Notes: generated from the letters alone by a model not told the origin. Numbered from the stretch's first letter, positions 17,448-26,838 are shown. The stretch: 64,000 nucleotides of DNA from Pseudescherichia sp031998825 (GCF_031998825.1 NZ_DAMACX010000017.1:17005-81004); one strand, 5' to 3'. Numbers and translations: made by a program.

Positions 17448-18338
17448 ATGAATGAAAACAGACTGCTGGGATTGGCCTGGATATCGCCCTATATCATCGG
17501 GTTGATCGTCTTTACGGCCTTTCCCTTCGTTTCCTCGTTTTTCCTCAGTTTTACTGAGTATGACTTAATGAGTCCGCCGGTATTTAACGGGATTGAAAAC
17601 TACCGTTACATGCTGACCGAGGACTCCCTGTTCTGGAAATCAATGGGCGTCACCTTTGCCTACGTATTTTTAACCATCCCGCTGAAGCTGGCCTTCGCGC
17701 TGGGGATTGCCTTTGTTCTTAACTTTAAATTACGCGGCATCGGCTTTTTCCGTACCGCCTACTACATTCCATCCATCCTGGGCAGCTCCGTTGCTATCGC
17801 CGTGCTGTGGCGCGCGCTGTTTGCCATCGACGGCCTGCTGAACAGCTTTATCGGCGTTTTCGGCCTCGATCCGGTGAACTGGCTGGGCGAGCCGTCGCTG
17901 GCGCTGATGTCCGTGACCCTGCTGCGCGTCTGGCAGTTTGGTTCCGCGATGGTGATCTTCCTCGCCGCGCTGCAAAACGTTCCGCAGTCGCAGTATGAGG
18001 CGGCGATGATCGACGGCGCGTCGAAATGGCAGATGTTTATGAAGGTGACCGTGCCGCTGATTACCCCGGTGATCTTCTTCAACTTCATCATGCAGACCAC
18101 TCAGGCGTTCCAGGAGTTTACCGGCCCGTACGTCATTACCGGCGGCGGCCCGACCTACTACACCTACCTCTTCTCGCTCTACATCTACGACACCGCCTTC
18201 AAGTATTTCGACATGGGCTACGGCGCGGCGCTGGCGTGGGTACTGTTCCTGGTGGTGGCTGTCTTCGCCTCCATTGCCTTTAAGTCATCAAAATACTGGG
18301 TCTTCTACTCCGCCGATAAGGGAGGCAAAAATGGCTGA
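17448..18338 (+). CDS. togM: Oligogalacturonide ABC transporter permease TogM
   Basis: MalF-type inner-membrane permease of the TogMNAB importer for oligogalacturonides. The 296-residue protein starts MNENRLLGLAWISPYIIGLI and has six hydrophobic segments. The EAA loop that contacts the ATPase reads YEAAMIDGASKWQMFMKVTV (about residues 184-203). It is preceded by AGGCAGG and by two KdgR operators. It overlaps togN by 8 bp. Assignment rests on the four-gene M-N-A-B order and the pectin-catabolism context. Confidence 0.92.
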   Translation: MNENRLLGLAWISPYIIGLIVFTAFPFVSSFFLSFTEYDLMSPPVFNGIENYRYMLTEDSLFWKSMGVTFAYVFLTIPLKLAFALGIAFVLNFKLRGIGFFRTAYYIPSILGSSVAIAVLWRALFAIDGLLNSFIGVFGLDPVNWLGEPSLALMSVTLLRVWQFGSAMVIFLAALQNVPQSQYEAAMIDGASKWQMFMKVTVPLITPVIFFNFIMQTTQAFQEFTGPYVITGGGPTYYTYLFSLYIYDTAFKYFDMGYGAALAWVLFLVVAVFASIAFKSSKYWVFYSADKGGKNG

Positions 18339-19233
18339 CGTTCAACAAATTTCCCCGGCTGCGAGCCACGCCGAACGTGAGGTGGCCCGCACGCTGCGTC
18401 GCGAGAAGATCAGCGCGTGGATCCGCTATGTCATTTTGCTGTTTGTTGGCCTGCTGATGCTCTACCCGCTGGTGTGGATGTTCTCGGCGGCGTTCAAGCC
18501 TAACCACGAGATCTTCACCACCCTGAGCCTGTGGCCAGCCAACGCCACCTGGGACGGGTTCATTAACGGCTGGAAAACCGGTACCGAGTATAACTTCGGC
18601 CATTACATGCTGAATACATTCAAGTATGTGATCCCGAAAGTGATCCTGACCATTATCTCCTCCACCATCGTGGCCTACGGCTTTGCCCGCTTCGAGATCC
18701 CGTGGAAGAAGTTTTGGTTCGCCACGCTGATCACCACCATGCTGCTGCCAAGCACCGTGCTGCTGATCCCGCAGTACCTGATGTTCCGTGAGATGGGCAT
18801 GCTCAACAGCTATATGCCGCTCTATTTGCCGCTGGCCTTTGCCACCCAGGGTTTCTTTGTCTTCATGCTGATCCAGTTTCTGCGCGGCGTACCGCGTGAC
18901 ATGGAAGAGGCAGCGCAGATCGACGGCTGTAACTCTGCCCAGGTGCTCTGGTACGTGGTGGTGCCGATCCTGAAGCCGGCAATTATCTCGGTGGCGCTGT
19001 TCCAGTTCATGTGGTCGATGAACGACTTTATCGGCCCGCTGATCTACGTCTACAGCGTGGATAAGTATCCGATTGCCCTGGCGCTGAAAATGTCCATCGA
19101 CGTGACCGAAGGCGCGCCGTGGAACGAAATTCTGGCAATGGCGAGTATCTCCATTCTGCCGTCCATCATTGTCTTCTTCCTGGCTCAACGCTACTTCGTA
19201 CAGGGCGTGACCAGCAGTGGAATTAAAGGTTAA
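18331..19233 (+). CDS. togN: Oligogalacturonide ABC transporter permease TogN
   Basis: MalG-type second permease of TogMNAB. The start is ATG 18331 (MADVQQISPAASHAEREVAR), with GGAGG at 18321-18325. This gives 300 residues and an 8-bp overlap with togM; the longer frame from 18274 lies wholly inside togM. It has six transmembrane segments and the EAA loop MEEAAQIDGCNSAQVLWYVV near residue 191. It is 12 bp upstream of togA. Confidence 0.92.
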   Translation: MADVQQISPAASHAEREVARTLRREKISAWIRYVILLFVGLLMLYPLVWMFSAAFKPNHEIFTTLSLWPANATWDGFINGWKTGTEYNFGHYMLNTFKYVIPKVILTIISSTIVAYGFARFEIPWKKFWFATLITTMLLPSTVLLIPQYLMFREMGMLNSYMPLYLPLAFATQGFFVFMLIQFLRGVPRDMEEAAQIDGCNSAQVLWYVVVPILKPAIISVALFQFMWSMNDFIGPLIYVYSVDKYPIALALKMSIDVTEGAPWNEILAMASISILPSIIVFFLAQRYFVQGVTSSGIKG

Positions 19234-19245
19234 GAGGGAAATATC

Positions 19246-20373
19246 ATGGCTGAAGTTATTTTCAACAAGCTGGAAAAAGTGTACTCCAACGGTTTTAAAG
19301 CGGTACATGGTATCGACCTGAAGATCGCTGACGGAGAGTTTATGGTGATTGTCGGCCCGTCCGGCTGCGCCAAGTCTACGACCCTGCGCATGCTGGCCGG
19401 ACTGGAGACCATCAGCGGCGGCGAAGTGCGCATCGGCGAGAAGATTGTGAACAACCTCGCGCCGAAAGAGCGCGGGATTGCGATGGTATTCCAGAACTAC
19501 GCCCTCTACCCGCACATGACGGTGCGCGAGAACCTCGCCTTTGGCCTCAAGCTGAGCAAGATGCCGAAAGAGCAGATCGACAAGTACGTGGACGAAGCGG
19601 CGAAGATCCTTGAGCTGGAAGAGTTGCTGGAGCGCCTGCCGCGCCAGCTCTCAGGCGGCCAGGCTCAGCGTGTCGCGGTAGGCCGGGCGATTGTGAAGAA
19701 GCCGGACGTGTTCCTGTTTGACGAACCGCTCTCTAACCTCGACGCTAAGCTGCGCGCCTCAATGCGCATCCGTATTTCAGATCTGCATAAGCAGCTCAAA
19801 AGCTCTGGCAAACCGGCCACTACCGTCTACGTGACCCACGACCAGACCGAAGCGATGACCATGGGCGATCGCATCTGCGTGATGAAGCTGGGGCACATCA
19901 TGCAGGTGGATACCCCGGATAACCTCTACCACTACCCGAAAAACATGTTCGTGGCGGGCTTTATCGGCGCGCCGGAGATGAACATCAAGCCTGGCAAGCT
20001 AATTGATAAAGCGGGCCGCCTGCATATCACCATCGGCGATGAGAGCCTGCCGCTGAACGCTCGCCAGCAGGAGAAAGTGGCCGCGTACCAGAACCAGTCG
20101 GTGTTCTTCGGCGTGCGTCCGGAATTTGTCTCCCTCTCTGATGAACCCTTTGCCGAAGGCTGCTGCTCCGGCGAGATGGTGCGCACCGAAAACATGGGCC
20201 ACGAGTTCTTTGTCTACCTCAAAGTTGCCGACTATGAGCTGACCGCTCGCATACCGTCCGACGAAGCTAAACCGATGATTGAAAAGGGCCTTAACCGCAA
20301 GGTCTGGTTTACGTTTGACATGGATAAGTGTCATATCTTTGACGCGAAAACTGAACAGAACATCTCTCTCTAA
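19246..20373 (+). CDS. togA: Oligogalacturonide ABC transporter ATPase TogA
   Basis: MalK/MsmX-type ATPase of 375 residues that powers TogMN. Walker A is GPSGCAKST (about residues 36-44), with Ala where most MalK-type proteins have Gly (GCGKS). The signature is LSGGQAQRVAVGRA, Walker B is VFLFDEPLSNLDAKLR and the H-loop is VYVTHDQTEA. The C-terminal ~130 residues form the OB-fold regulatory domain. It lies between togN and togB with a GAGGG RBS. Confidence 0.93.
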   Translation: MAEVIFNKLEKVYSNGFKAVHGIDLKIADGEFMVIVGPSGCAKSTTLRMLAGLETISGGEVRIGEKIVNNLAPKERGIAMVFQNYALYPHMTVRENLAFGLKLSKMPKEQIDKYVDEAAKILELEELLERLPRQLSGGQAQRVAVGRAIVKKPDVFLFDEPLSNLDAKLRASMRIRISDLHKQLKSSGKPATTVYVTHDQTEAMTMGDRICVMKLGHIMQVDTPDNLYHYPKNMFVAGFIGAPEMNIKPGKLIDKAGRLHITIGDESLPLNARQQEKVAAYQNQSVFFGVRPEFVSLSDEPFAEGCCSGEMVRTENMGHEFFVYLKVADYELTARIPSDEAKPMIEKGLNRKVWFTFDMDKCHIFDAKTEQNISL

Positions 20374-20386
20374 CTGGAGTATAAAA

Positions 20387-21676
20387 ATGAAAAAAGTGCT
20401 TTTAAGCGCAGCAATCTCCGCCACATTAGGCCTGAGCGCCCTTCCTTCACAGGCGGCGGATAACGTTGACCTGCGTATGTCCTGGTGGGGCGGCAACGGC
20501 CGCCATCAGGTGACGCTGAAGGCGATCGAGGAGTTCCACAAGCAGCATCCGGACATTAACGTAAAATCTGAATATACCGGCTGGGACGGCCACCTCTCCC
20601 GCCTGACGACGCAGATCGCCGGTGGCACCGAGCCTGACGTGATGCAGACCAACTGGAACTGGCTGCCGATCTTCTCCAAAAACGGCGACGGGTTTTACGA
20701 CCTCAACCAGGTGAAGGACGTGATCGATCTGAGCCAGTTCGATCCGAAAGAGCTGCAGTCGACCACCGTCAACGGCAAGCTGAACGGGATCCCCATCTCC
20801 GTGACCGCACGCGTCTTCTACTTTAACAATGAGACCTGGAAAAAAGCGGGCGTTGCGTACCCGAAAACCTGGGATGAGCTGAAGGCTGCGGGCAAGACCT
20901 TTGAGAGCAAGCTGGGCAAGCAGTACTACCCGGTGGTGCTGGAGCACCAGGACACCCTGGCGCTGCTGAACTCGTACATGATCCAGAAGTACAATATCCC
21001 GGCGGTGGATGAGAAGACCAAAAAATTCGCCTACAGCAAAGAGCAGTGGGTGGAGTTTTTCCAGACCTATAAAGATCTGGTCGACAACCACGTGATGCCG
21101 GATACCAAATATTACGCGTCGTTTGGTAAGAGCAACATGTATGAGATGAAGCCGTGGATCGAGGGTGAATGGGGCGGTACCTACATGTGGAACTCCACCA
21201 TCACCAAATACTCCGACAACCTGAAGCCACCGGCGAAGCTGGAGCTGGGCAGCTATCCGATGCTGCCGGGCGCGACCGACGCCGGCCTGTTCTTTAAACC
21301 GGCCCAGATGCTGTCGATTGGTAAATCCACCAAGCATCCGAAAGAGGCGGCGCAGCTGATTAACTTCCTGCTGAACAGCAAAGAGGGAGCCGAGACGCTG
21401 GGTCTTGAGCGCGGCGTACCGCTGAGCAAGGCGGCGGTGGAGACCCTGACCGCGAACGGCACCATCAAAGAGGAGGATCCGTCGGTTGCCGGCCTGCGCC
21501 TGGCGCAGTCTCTGCCTGCGAAGCTGACGGTATCGCCCTACTTTGACGATCCGCAGGTGGTGGCCCAGTTTGGTACCTCGCTGCAGTACATCGACTACGG
21601 CCAGAAAACCGTGGAAGAGACTGCGGCTGACTTCCAGCGCCAGGCTGAACGTATCCTGAAACGCGCGATGCGCTAG
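20387..21676 (+). CDS. togB: Oligogalacturonide-binding periplasmic protein TogB
   Basis: Extracellular solute-binding protein (family 1) that delivers oligogalacturonides to TogMN. The start at ATG 20387 gives a clear signal peptide, MKKVLLSAAISATLGLSALP ending SQA-ADN, and 429 residues; the frame is open upstream to 20279 inside togA without homology. CTGGAG lies 13 bp after the togA stop region. It is the last gene of the operon and is followed by a REP-like hairpin. Confidence 0.93.
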   Translation: MKKVLLSAAISATLGLSALPSQAADNVDLRMSWWGGNGRHQVTLKAIEEFHKQHPDINVKSEYTGWDGHLSRLTTQIAGGTEPDVMQTNWNWLPIFSKNGDGFYDLNQVKDVIDLSQFDPKELQSTTVNGKLNGIPISVTARVFYFNNETWKKAGVAYPKTWDELKAAGKTFESKLGKQYYPVVLEHQDTLALLNSYMIQKYNIPAVDEKTKKFAYSKEQWVEFFQTYKDLVDNHVMPDTKYYASFGKSNMYEMKPWIEGEWGGTYMWNSTITKYSDNLKPPAKLELGSYPMLPGATDAGLFFKPAQMLSIGKSTKHPKEAAQLINFLLNSKEGAETLGLERGVPLSKAAVETLTANGTIKEEDPSVAGLRLAQSLPAKLTVSPYFDDPQVVAQFGTSLQYIDYGQKTVEETAADFQRQAERILKRAMR

Positions 21677-21687
21677 GTTTTACAGTT

Positions 21688-21720
21688 GTGCCGGGTAGCG
21701 CTCCGCTTACCCGGCCTACG
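21688..21720. repeat. REP-like palindrome between togB and araE
   Basis: GCCGGGTAGCGCTCCGCTTA followed by CCCGGCCTACG forms a REP-type stem between the convergent ends of togB and araE. It may also serve as transcript end protection. Confidence 0.7.
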
Positions 21721-21722
21721 GT

Positions 21723-23141
21723 TTATACCCCGATATTTCTTAACTTCTCTCCCGCCATCAGCTTACGCTCAATATGTTCAAGGGTGACGTTCTTCGTTTC
21801 CGGGATCAGCCAGAAGGTAATGCCCACAAAGGCAATATTCAGCGCGGTATAGAGCCAGAACGTTCCCGCCGCGCCGATGGCATCAAGCAGCGTCAGGAAG
21901 GTCGCGCCGATAATCATATTCGACACCCAGTTGGTGGTGGTCGAGCAGGTAATGCCGAAGTCGCGACACTTCAGGGGCTGGATCTCCGAGCAGAGGATCC
22001 ACACCACCGGCGCGGCGCTCATGGCGTATCCGGCGATACAGATCATGGTCATGCCGACAGAGAGCCAGGAGAGACCGCTCGAGGCGGTGCCGTTATCGAA
22101 CTGCATCAGGCAGTAGCCCAGCACCAGCGTGCCAAAGGCCATGACGCTAAAACCGATCTTCAGCGCGGGCTTACGTCCGGCCTTATCCACCATAAAGATG
22201 GCGATAAAAGTAGCGAACATAAAGGTCAGGCCAACCACCAGGGTGGCAAGCATCTGCTGTTCGGTGGTGGTAAACCCGGCCATCTTAAAGATACGCGGGG
22301 CGTAGTACATGATGATGTTCATGCCGGTAAACTGCTGCATCGCCTGCAGCAGCATGCCGAGAAATACCGCCCGACGCACGTTCGGGTTGGCTTTAAACAG
22401 TCCCCACCCGCCCTGCTTATGCTTCAGGCTTTCGCGGATCTCGTTCAGCTCCTCCCGCGCCTTCTCGGAGGTATCGCGCAGCATGCGCAGCACCTCCTCC
22501 GCCTCAATATGTCGTCCCTTCTCCGCCAGCCAGCGCGGGCTATTTGGCAGGAAGATGACCAGCGCAATCAGGACCAGCGCTGGCAAGGCCAGCACGCCCA
22601 GCATGGCGCGCCAGTTACCGGAGTAGCTCAACGCCGTGTCAGAGAGAAAGGCCATCACGATCCCCAGCGTGACCATCAGCTGGTACATACTGATCATCTT
22701 CCCGCGCACGTTCTCGCTCGCCATCTCGGAGAGGTAGAGTGGCGCGGTATAGGAGGCGATGCCGACCGCGACGCCGAGGATCACCCTCGAGAAGATCAGC
22801 ACCTCAACGTTGATGGCGAAGGCCGACCCGAGGGAGCCAGCCACGAAAAGGATCGCGCCTACCATCAGGCTGTATTTACGCCCCAGACGAAACGAGAGCC
22901 AGCCGTTAAACAGCGCCCCGATGGCCGCCCCCAGCATCATGCTGCTCACCACCCACTCCTGCTGGCGGCTGGTCAAGGTAAAGTGGTCGGTAATAAAGGG
23001 GAGCGCCCCGGCGATCACGCCGATATCCAGACCAAACAGCAGACCGGCTACGGCGGCGGAGACAGAGACAAAAAGATTCATGCGCCGCGTATCCTGCAAC
23101 GCGCGCGGCAATGACGGTGCATTATGACTCAGTAAACTCAT
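21723..23141 (-). CDS. araE: Arabinose-proton symporter AraE
   Basis: Major-facilitator sugar porter of 472 residues with 12 transmembrane segments. It contains the family motifs GWLSFRLGRK, PNSPRWLAEKGR and PETKNVTLE, and is nearly identical to E. coli AraE in the central region. It lies between racX and kduD, the E. coli position, although here tog genes intervene. The promoter region carries an AraC half-site pair, described separately. L-arabinose is common in pectin side chains, which fits the neighbours. Confidence 0.96.
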   Translation of the reverse strand: MSLLSHNAPSLPRALQDTRRMNLFVSVSAAVAGLLFGLDIGVIAGALPFITDHFTLTSRQQEWVVSSMMLGAAIGALFNGWLSFRLGRKYSLMVGAILFVAGSLGSAFAINVEVLIFSRVILGVAVGIASYTAPLYLSEMASENVRGKMISMYQLMVTLGIVMAFLSDTALSYSGNWRAMLGVLALPALVLIALVIFLPNSPRWLAEKGRHIEAEEVLRMLRDTSEKAREELNEIRESLKHKQGGWGLFKANPNVRRAVFLGMLLQAMQQFTGMNIIMYYAPRIFKMAGFTTTEQQMLATLVVGLTFMFATFIAIFMVDKAGRKPALKIGFSVMAFGTLVLGYCLMQFDNGTASSGLSWLSVGMTMICIAGYAMSAAPVVWILCSEIQPLKCRDFGITCSTTTNWVSNMIIGATFLTLLDAIGAAGTFWLYTALNIAFVGITFWLIPETKNVTLEHIERKLMAGEKLRNIGV

Positions 23142-23222
23142 CTTTTGTTGCCTGAAGTAGTAAATCGTCTATTGAAAGTAAGAGAGGGATGGCGAAAGGT
23201 GTCAGGGGTTAACGGTCATAGA

Positions 23223-23239
23223 TATGGATAATATTGCTA
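23223..23239 (-). promoter_or_regulatory. AraC binding half-site upstream of araE
   Basis: The minus strand reads TAGCAATATTATCCATA, a full match to the AraC I-type pattern TAGC-N7-TCCATA. It is about 82-98 bp upstream of the araE start. The rest of the 347-bp araE-kduD gap is AT-rich, with further TATGGATA motifs (23363 region), a REP element and the kduD terminator. Confidence 0.75.
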
Positions 23240-23410
23240 TGCATATAGTTTATGTGATGGATATTCCACTTTCATAACCATATTTAATATTATCAAATTA
23301 TTTTAATATCATGTTTTAGCTAATAAATAAGCAGGGAAGCGCCTTTATTTGGCATTTTGATATGGATATTTCGTTATTGAGCATATGGATTTATCTGATT
23401 TACGACGATA

Positions 23411-23434
23411 AAAAATCCCGCCGTGTGGCAGGAT
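23411..23434 (-). terminator. Terminator downstream of kduD
   Basis: On the minus strand a hairpin formed by ATCC.GCC and GGC.GGAT arms with a GTGT loop is followed by a short T run (AAAAA on the plus strand at 23410-23414). It lies beyond the REP element after kduD. Confidence 0.6.
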
Positions 23435-23436
23435 CT

Positions 23437-23468
23437 TGTAGGTCGGGTAAGCGCAGCGCCACCCGACA
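23437..23468. repeat. REP element after kduD
   Basis: TGTAGGTCGGGTAAGCGCAG through GCGCCACCCGACA is a canonical REP unit, 20 bp downstream of the kduD stop. Confidence 0.85.
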
Positions 23469-23488
23469 CTTTTCAACGCCAGAGGTAA

Positions 23489-24250
23489 TTAACGCGCCAG
23501 CCAGCCGCCATCTACCGCCACGGTGTAACCGTTGATGTAGTCTGAGGCGCTGGAGGCCAGGAACACCACCGGACCCATCAGATCGCTTGGCAGACCCCAG
23601 CGGCCCGCCGGGATGCGGTCGAGGATCTCAGCGCTGCGCTGCTCGTCAGCACGCAGCTGCTGGGTGTTATTAGTTGCCATGTAGCCCGGAGCGATGGCGT
23701 TCACGTTGATGTTGTGCTTCGCCCACTCGTTCGCCATCAGGCGGGTGATGCCCATCACGCCGCTTTTAGAGGCGGTGTAGGACGGTACGCGGATGCCACC
23801 CTGGAAAGAGAGCATGGAGGCGATGTTGATGATTTTGCCGCCGTTGCCCTGGGCGATAAAGTGCTTCGCCGCCGCCTGGGACATAAAGAACACGCTCTTG
23901 ATGTTGAGATCCATCACGTCGTCCCAGTCTTTTTCGCTGAAGTTGATCGCGTCTTCACGACGGATCAGACCCGCGTTGTTCACCAGCACGTCGATATGGC
24001 CAAACTCGCTCACCGCGCGCTCCAGCAGCGCAGGGATGCCGTCGATCTGACGCAGGTCAGCGGTCAGGCTCAGGAAGCGACGACCCAGGGCAGTGACGCG
24101 CTCAATGGTCTCGGTCGGCTCAACGATGTTAATCCCGACGATGTCGCAGCCCGCTTCCGCCAGACCCAGCGCCATACCCTGGCCCAGGCCGGTATCACAG
24201 CCAGAGACAACCGCAACTTTACCTTCAAGAGAAAATGCATTCAGAATCAT
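23489..24250 (-). CDS. kduD: 2-dehydro-3-deoxy-D-gluconate 5-dehydrogenase
   Basis: Short-chain dehydrogenase that reduces 2,5-diketo-3-deoxygluconate to 2-keto-3-deoxygluconate, the step after KduI in pectin and hexuronate breakdown. The 253-residue protein has GCDTGLGQGMAL (the NAD-binding glycine motif), NNAGLIRR, and the Ser-Tyr-Lys triad in SYTASKSGVMG. It is nearly identical to E. coli KduD. It is 60 bp downstream of kduI, in one operon controlled from the kduI/ogl divergon. Confidence 0.97.
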   Translation of the reverse strand: MILNAFSLEGKVAVVSGCDTGLGQGMALGLAEAGCDIVGINIVEPTETIERVTALGRRFLSLTADLRQIDGIPALLERAVSEFGHIDVLVNNAGLIRREDAINFSEKDWDDVMDLNIKSVFFMSQAAAKHFIAQGNGGKIINIASMLSFQGGIRVPSYTASKSGVMGITRLMANEWAKHNINVNAIAPGYMATNNTQQLRADEQRSAEILDRIPAGRWGLPSDLMGPVVFLASSASDYINGYTVAVDGGWLAR

Positions 24251-24310
24251 AGTGGTTCCTTAATCTATCTGCGCCTGTTCGCCAGGCAGGGTTTGCTTTG
24301 CTCTCCGCGA

Positions 24311-25147
24311 CTAGCGCAGATCCTTAACGGCAACGTGGTCCATATCATCAAAGACCTGGTTCTCGCCTACCATCCCCCAGATGAAGGTGTAAGCGCGGGT
24401 ACCGACGCCCGAATGAATAGACCAGCTCGGTGAGATCACCGCCTGTTCGTTATGCATGATGATGTGGCGCGTCTCTTGCGGCTGCCCCATCATATGGAAC
24501 ACGCAGGCGTCCTCATCCATATTGAAGTAGAAGTAGACCTCCATCCGACGCTCATGGGTATGGCACGGCATGGTGTTCCACAGGTTGCCCGGCTCCAGCT
24601 CGGTCAAGCCCATGCTCAGCTGGCAGGTCTCCAGCACGTCCGGCACGAAGTATTTGTTAATGGTGCGACGGTTGCTGGTGAGCGGATCGCCAAGGGTCAC
24701 CGGAGCAACGTCCGCCGGTGTGACTTTTTTGGTTGGGTAAGCGGTATGTGCCGGGGCGCAGTTGTAGTAGAACTTGGCCGGTTTTGCCGGATCGACGCTG
24801 GCAAACACCACCTCTTGTGCCCCTTTGCCGACATAGAGCGCATCGCGATGGCCGATTTCGTAGCACTGGCCGTCAACGGTGATGGTGCCCGGCCCGCCGA
24901 TGTTGATGGTGCCCAGTTCGCGGCGTTCAAGGAAGTAGCTGACGCCCAGCTGCTTGCCCACTTCGCCGCCAACGGCAACGGTTTTTGCCACCGGCATGAT
25001 GCCGCCAACGATAATGCGGTCGATATGGCTGTACACCATGGTGTAAGCGTCCGCCTCGAATACCTGCTCAACTAAGAACTCGTCGCGCAGCCCCTGAGTA
25101 TCCAGCGTCTTAGCATGCGCGCTGTGGATGCTTTGTCTGACTTCCAC
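24311..25147 (-). CDS. kduI: 5-dehydro-4-deoxy-D-glucuronate isomerase
   Basis: Zinc cupin-type isomerase converting 5-keto-4-deoxyuronate to 2,5-diketo-3-deoxygluconate. The start used is GTG at 25147 (reading VEVRQSIHSAHAKTLDTQGL), with GGAGG 5 bases upstream. It gives 278 residues, exactly the E. coli length; a TTG four codons earlier would lie on top of the Shine-Dalgarno sequence. Conserved metal-ligand stretches include TMPCHTHERRMEVYFYF near residue 195. KdgR boxes lie upstream. Confidence 0.96.
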   Translation of the reverse strand: MEVRQSIHSAHAKTLDTQGLRDEFLVEQVFEADAYTMVYSHIDRIIVGGIMPVAKTVAVGGEVGKQLGVSYFLERRELGTINIGGPGTITVDGQCYEIGHRDALYVGKGAQEVVFASVDPAKPAKFYYNCAPAHTAYPTKKVTPADVAPVTLGDPLTSNRRTINKYFVPDVLETCQLSMGLTELEPGNLWNTMPCHTHERRMEVYFYFNMDEDACVFHMMGQPQETRHIIMHNEQAVISPSWSIHSGVGTRAYTFIWGMVGENQVFDDMDHVAVKDLR

Positions 25148-25237
25148 ATTTACCTCCAAAATCGTTTTTGACCAAACGTCACATAACGGAGCGTCGAAAC
25201 GCTGTTCCGTTTTGTAGTATGGCGGCCATATTATCCC

Positions 25238-25257
25238 GGCTAAAACGTGTTTTCAAT
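25238..25257. promoter_or_regulatory. KdgR-like operator (secondary) in the kduI/ogl divergon
   Basis: GGCTAAAACGTGTTTTCAAT is a weaker KdgR-like palindrome immediately next to the strong site at 25262. A third weak one, with GAAAC and GTTCC halves, is at about 25193-25212. Confidence 0.5.
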
Positions 25258-25261
25258 TGCA

Positions 25262-25281
25262 AATAAAACATTGTTTCATTT
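25262..25281. promoter_or_regulatory. KdgR operator in the kduI/ogl divergon
   Basis: AATAAAACATTGTTTCATTT is a full-quality KdgR palindrome, about 115 bp upstream of the kduI start. The kduI-ogl gap of 490 bp is otherwise AT-rich promoter DNA. Confidence 0.85.
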
Positions 25282-25527
25282 TTTCTGCCATTTCGTTTGA
25301 AAATTGCAATTAGGATCACGATTGTTAGGCGTTGACACCTGTCTGCAGAGAGTTCTCATTCCGCAGTCCCCAGAAAAATCATTATTTAACAATGGCTTAT
25401 GGAAACTTTGAATTTTGGCTATCTTGTTGATTTTTATCGTCATAAATCAAAGACGTGCGTTTTCCTCTACCTCAAACTGATCTCCGCACAACTTTTTTCT
25501 TATTAAAGTGCGTGACCAATCACACAT

Positions 25528-25547
25528 ACTGAAACGATGTTTTGATA
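25528..25547. promoter_or_regulatory. KdgR operator on the ogl side
   Basis: ACTGAAACGATGTTTTGATA matches the KdgR palindrome with core GAAACGATGTTTT. It is about 91 bp upstream of the ogl start. Confidence 0.75.
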
Positions 25548-25637
25548 ATTTAACACCTACTTTTTAAACTCATAATCCATTCGGGTCATTACGCTAGCCG
25601 AAACATCGTGACAGGCCCTCTTAACAAGGAGATAAGT

Positions 25638-26813
25638 ATGGCGAAAGGTATGCGGGTTAAGCTTAACTATGAAGTCAGCCGCGATCCGGACACGGGTGCG
25701 GAAGTGATCCGCTTAACGCCTCCCGAAGTCACCTGTCATCGCAACTACTTCTATCAGAAATGCTTCTTTAATGATGGCAGCCACCTGCTCTTCGCAGGCG
25801 AATTCGATGGTTACTGGAACTACTATCTGCTGAACATTGCCAAGGCCGAAGCGGTACAGCTGACCGAGGGCGCGGGCGATAATACCTTTGGCGGCTTCCT
25901 GTCACCGGATGACACTGCCCTCTACTACGTTAAAAACGACCGTACCCTGCGGGAAGTGAACCTCGAAACCCTGGCCGAGCGTGAAGTCTACCGCGTGCCG
26001 GACGAGTGGGTTGGCTACGGTACCTGGGTAGCAAACAGCGACTGCACCAAGCTGGTCGGTATCGAAATTGCCAAAAGTGACTGGACGCCGCTCAACGACT
26101 GGAAAATTTTCCACGACTTCTTCCTCAAAGGGCCTCGCTGCCGCCTGCTGCGCGTCGATTTGCAGACCGGTGAAAGCGCCACTATTCATGAAGAGAAGCT
26201 CTGGCTGGGTCATCCGATCTACCGTCCGTTTGACGACAACACCGTCGCTTTCTGTCATGAAGGCCCGCACGATCTGGTTGATGCGCGTATGTGGCTGGTG
26301 AATGAGGACGGCAGCAATATCCGTAAAGTGAAGACCCATGCCGAGGGTGAGAGCTGCACCCATGAGTTCTGGGTGCCGAACGGTTCGGCGCTGGTTTATG
26401 TCTCCTATCTGAAGGGGCAGCAGGGCCGCACCGTCTACCGCTTTGATCCGACTACCGGGGTTAACGAGGCGATCATGGCCATGCCGGCCTGTTCGCATCT
26501 GATGAGCAACTTTGACGGCACCCTGCTGGTGGGCGACGGCTCAGGCTCGCCGGTTGACGTCAATGATGCTGACGGCTACAGCATCGATAACGATCCCTAT
26601 ATCTATGTATTCGACGTAGCGGAGAAGCGCTACTACCGCGCAGCGCGTCACGATACCTCCTGGGCCACGGTGGCAAATAGTCGCCAGGTGACCCATCCAC
26701 ATCCGTCATTTACGCCGGACGACAGTGCGGTTCTGTTTAGCTCCGACAAAGACGGTAAGCCTGCGCTCTATATTGCCCGGCTTCCCGAGCAGCGTGAATG
26801 GCTACAAGCATAA
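25638..26813 (+). CDS. ogl: Oligogalacturonate lyase
   Basis: Cytoplasmic beta-propeller lyase (PL22) that cleaves short galacturonides into 4-deoxy-5-ketouronate units for KduI. The start at ATG 25638 (MAKGMRVKLNYEVSRDPDTG) follows AAGGAG and gives 391 residues, the usual length; the frame to 25608 is extra. The protein is strongly similar to Dickeya Ogl, including CHRNYFYQKCFF, LGHPIYRPFDD, FCHEGPHDLVDARMW and THPHPSFTPDD, which hold the Mn-binding histidines. It is divergent from kduI-kduD and ends at a strong terminator. Confidence 0.96.
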   Translation: MAKGMRVKLNYEVSRDPDTGAEVIRLTPPEVTCHRNYFYQKCFFNDGSHLLFAGEFDGYWNYYLLNIAKAEAVQLTEGAGDNTFGGFLSPDDTALYYVKNDRTLREVNLETLAEREVYRVPDEWVGYGTWVANSDCTKLVGIEIAKSDWTPLNDWKIFHDFFLKGPRCRLLRVDLQTGESATIHEEKLWLGHPIYRPFDDNTVAFCHEGPHDLVDARMWLVNEDGSNIRKVKTHAEGESCTHEFWVPNGSALVYVSYLKGQQGRTVYRFDPTTGVNEAIMAMPACSHLMSNFDGTLLVGDGSGSPVDVNDADGYSIDNDPYIYVFDVAEKRYYRAARHDTSWATVANSRQVTHPHPSFTPDDSAVLFSSDKDGKPALYIARLPEQREWLQA

Positions 26814-26838
26814 TTGAGTGTGTTTAGTAACTGGCCTT

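Noticed and set aside
18280..19515. 411-codon frame antisense to togN and togA
   Set aside because: It spans two well-supported genes and has a His/Gln/Asp-rich composition typical of an antisense shadow.
21774..23114. 446-codon frame antisense to araE
   Set aside because: AraE is nearly identical to its E. coli counterpart; the antisense product has no recognisable domain.
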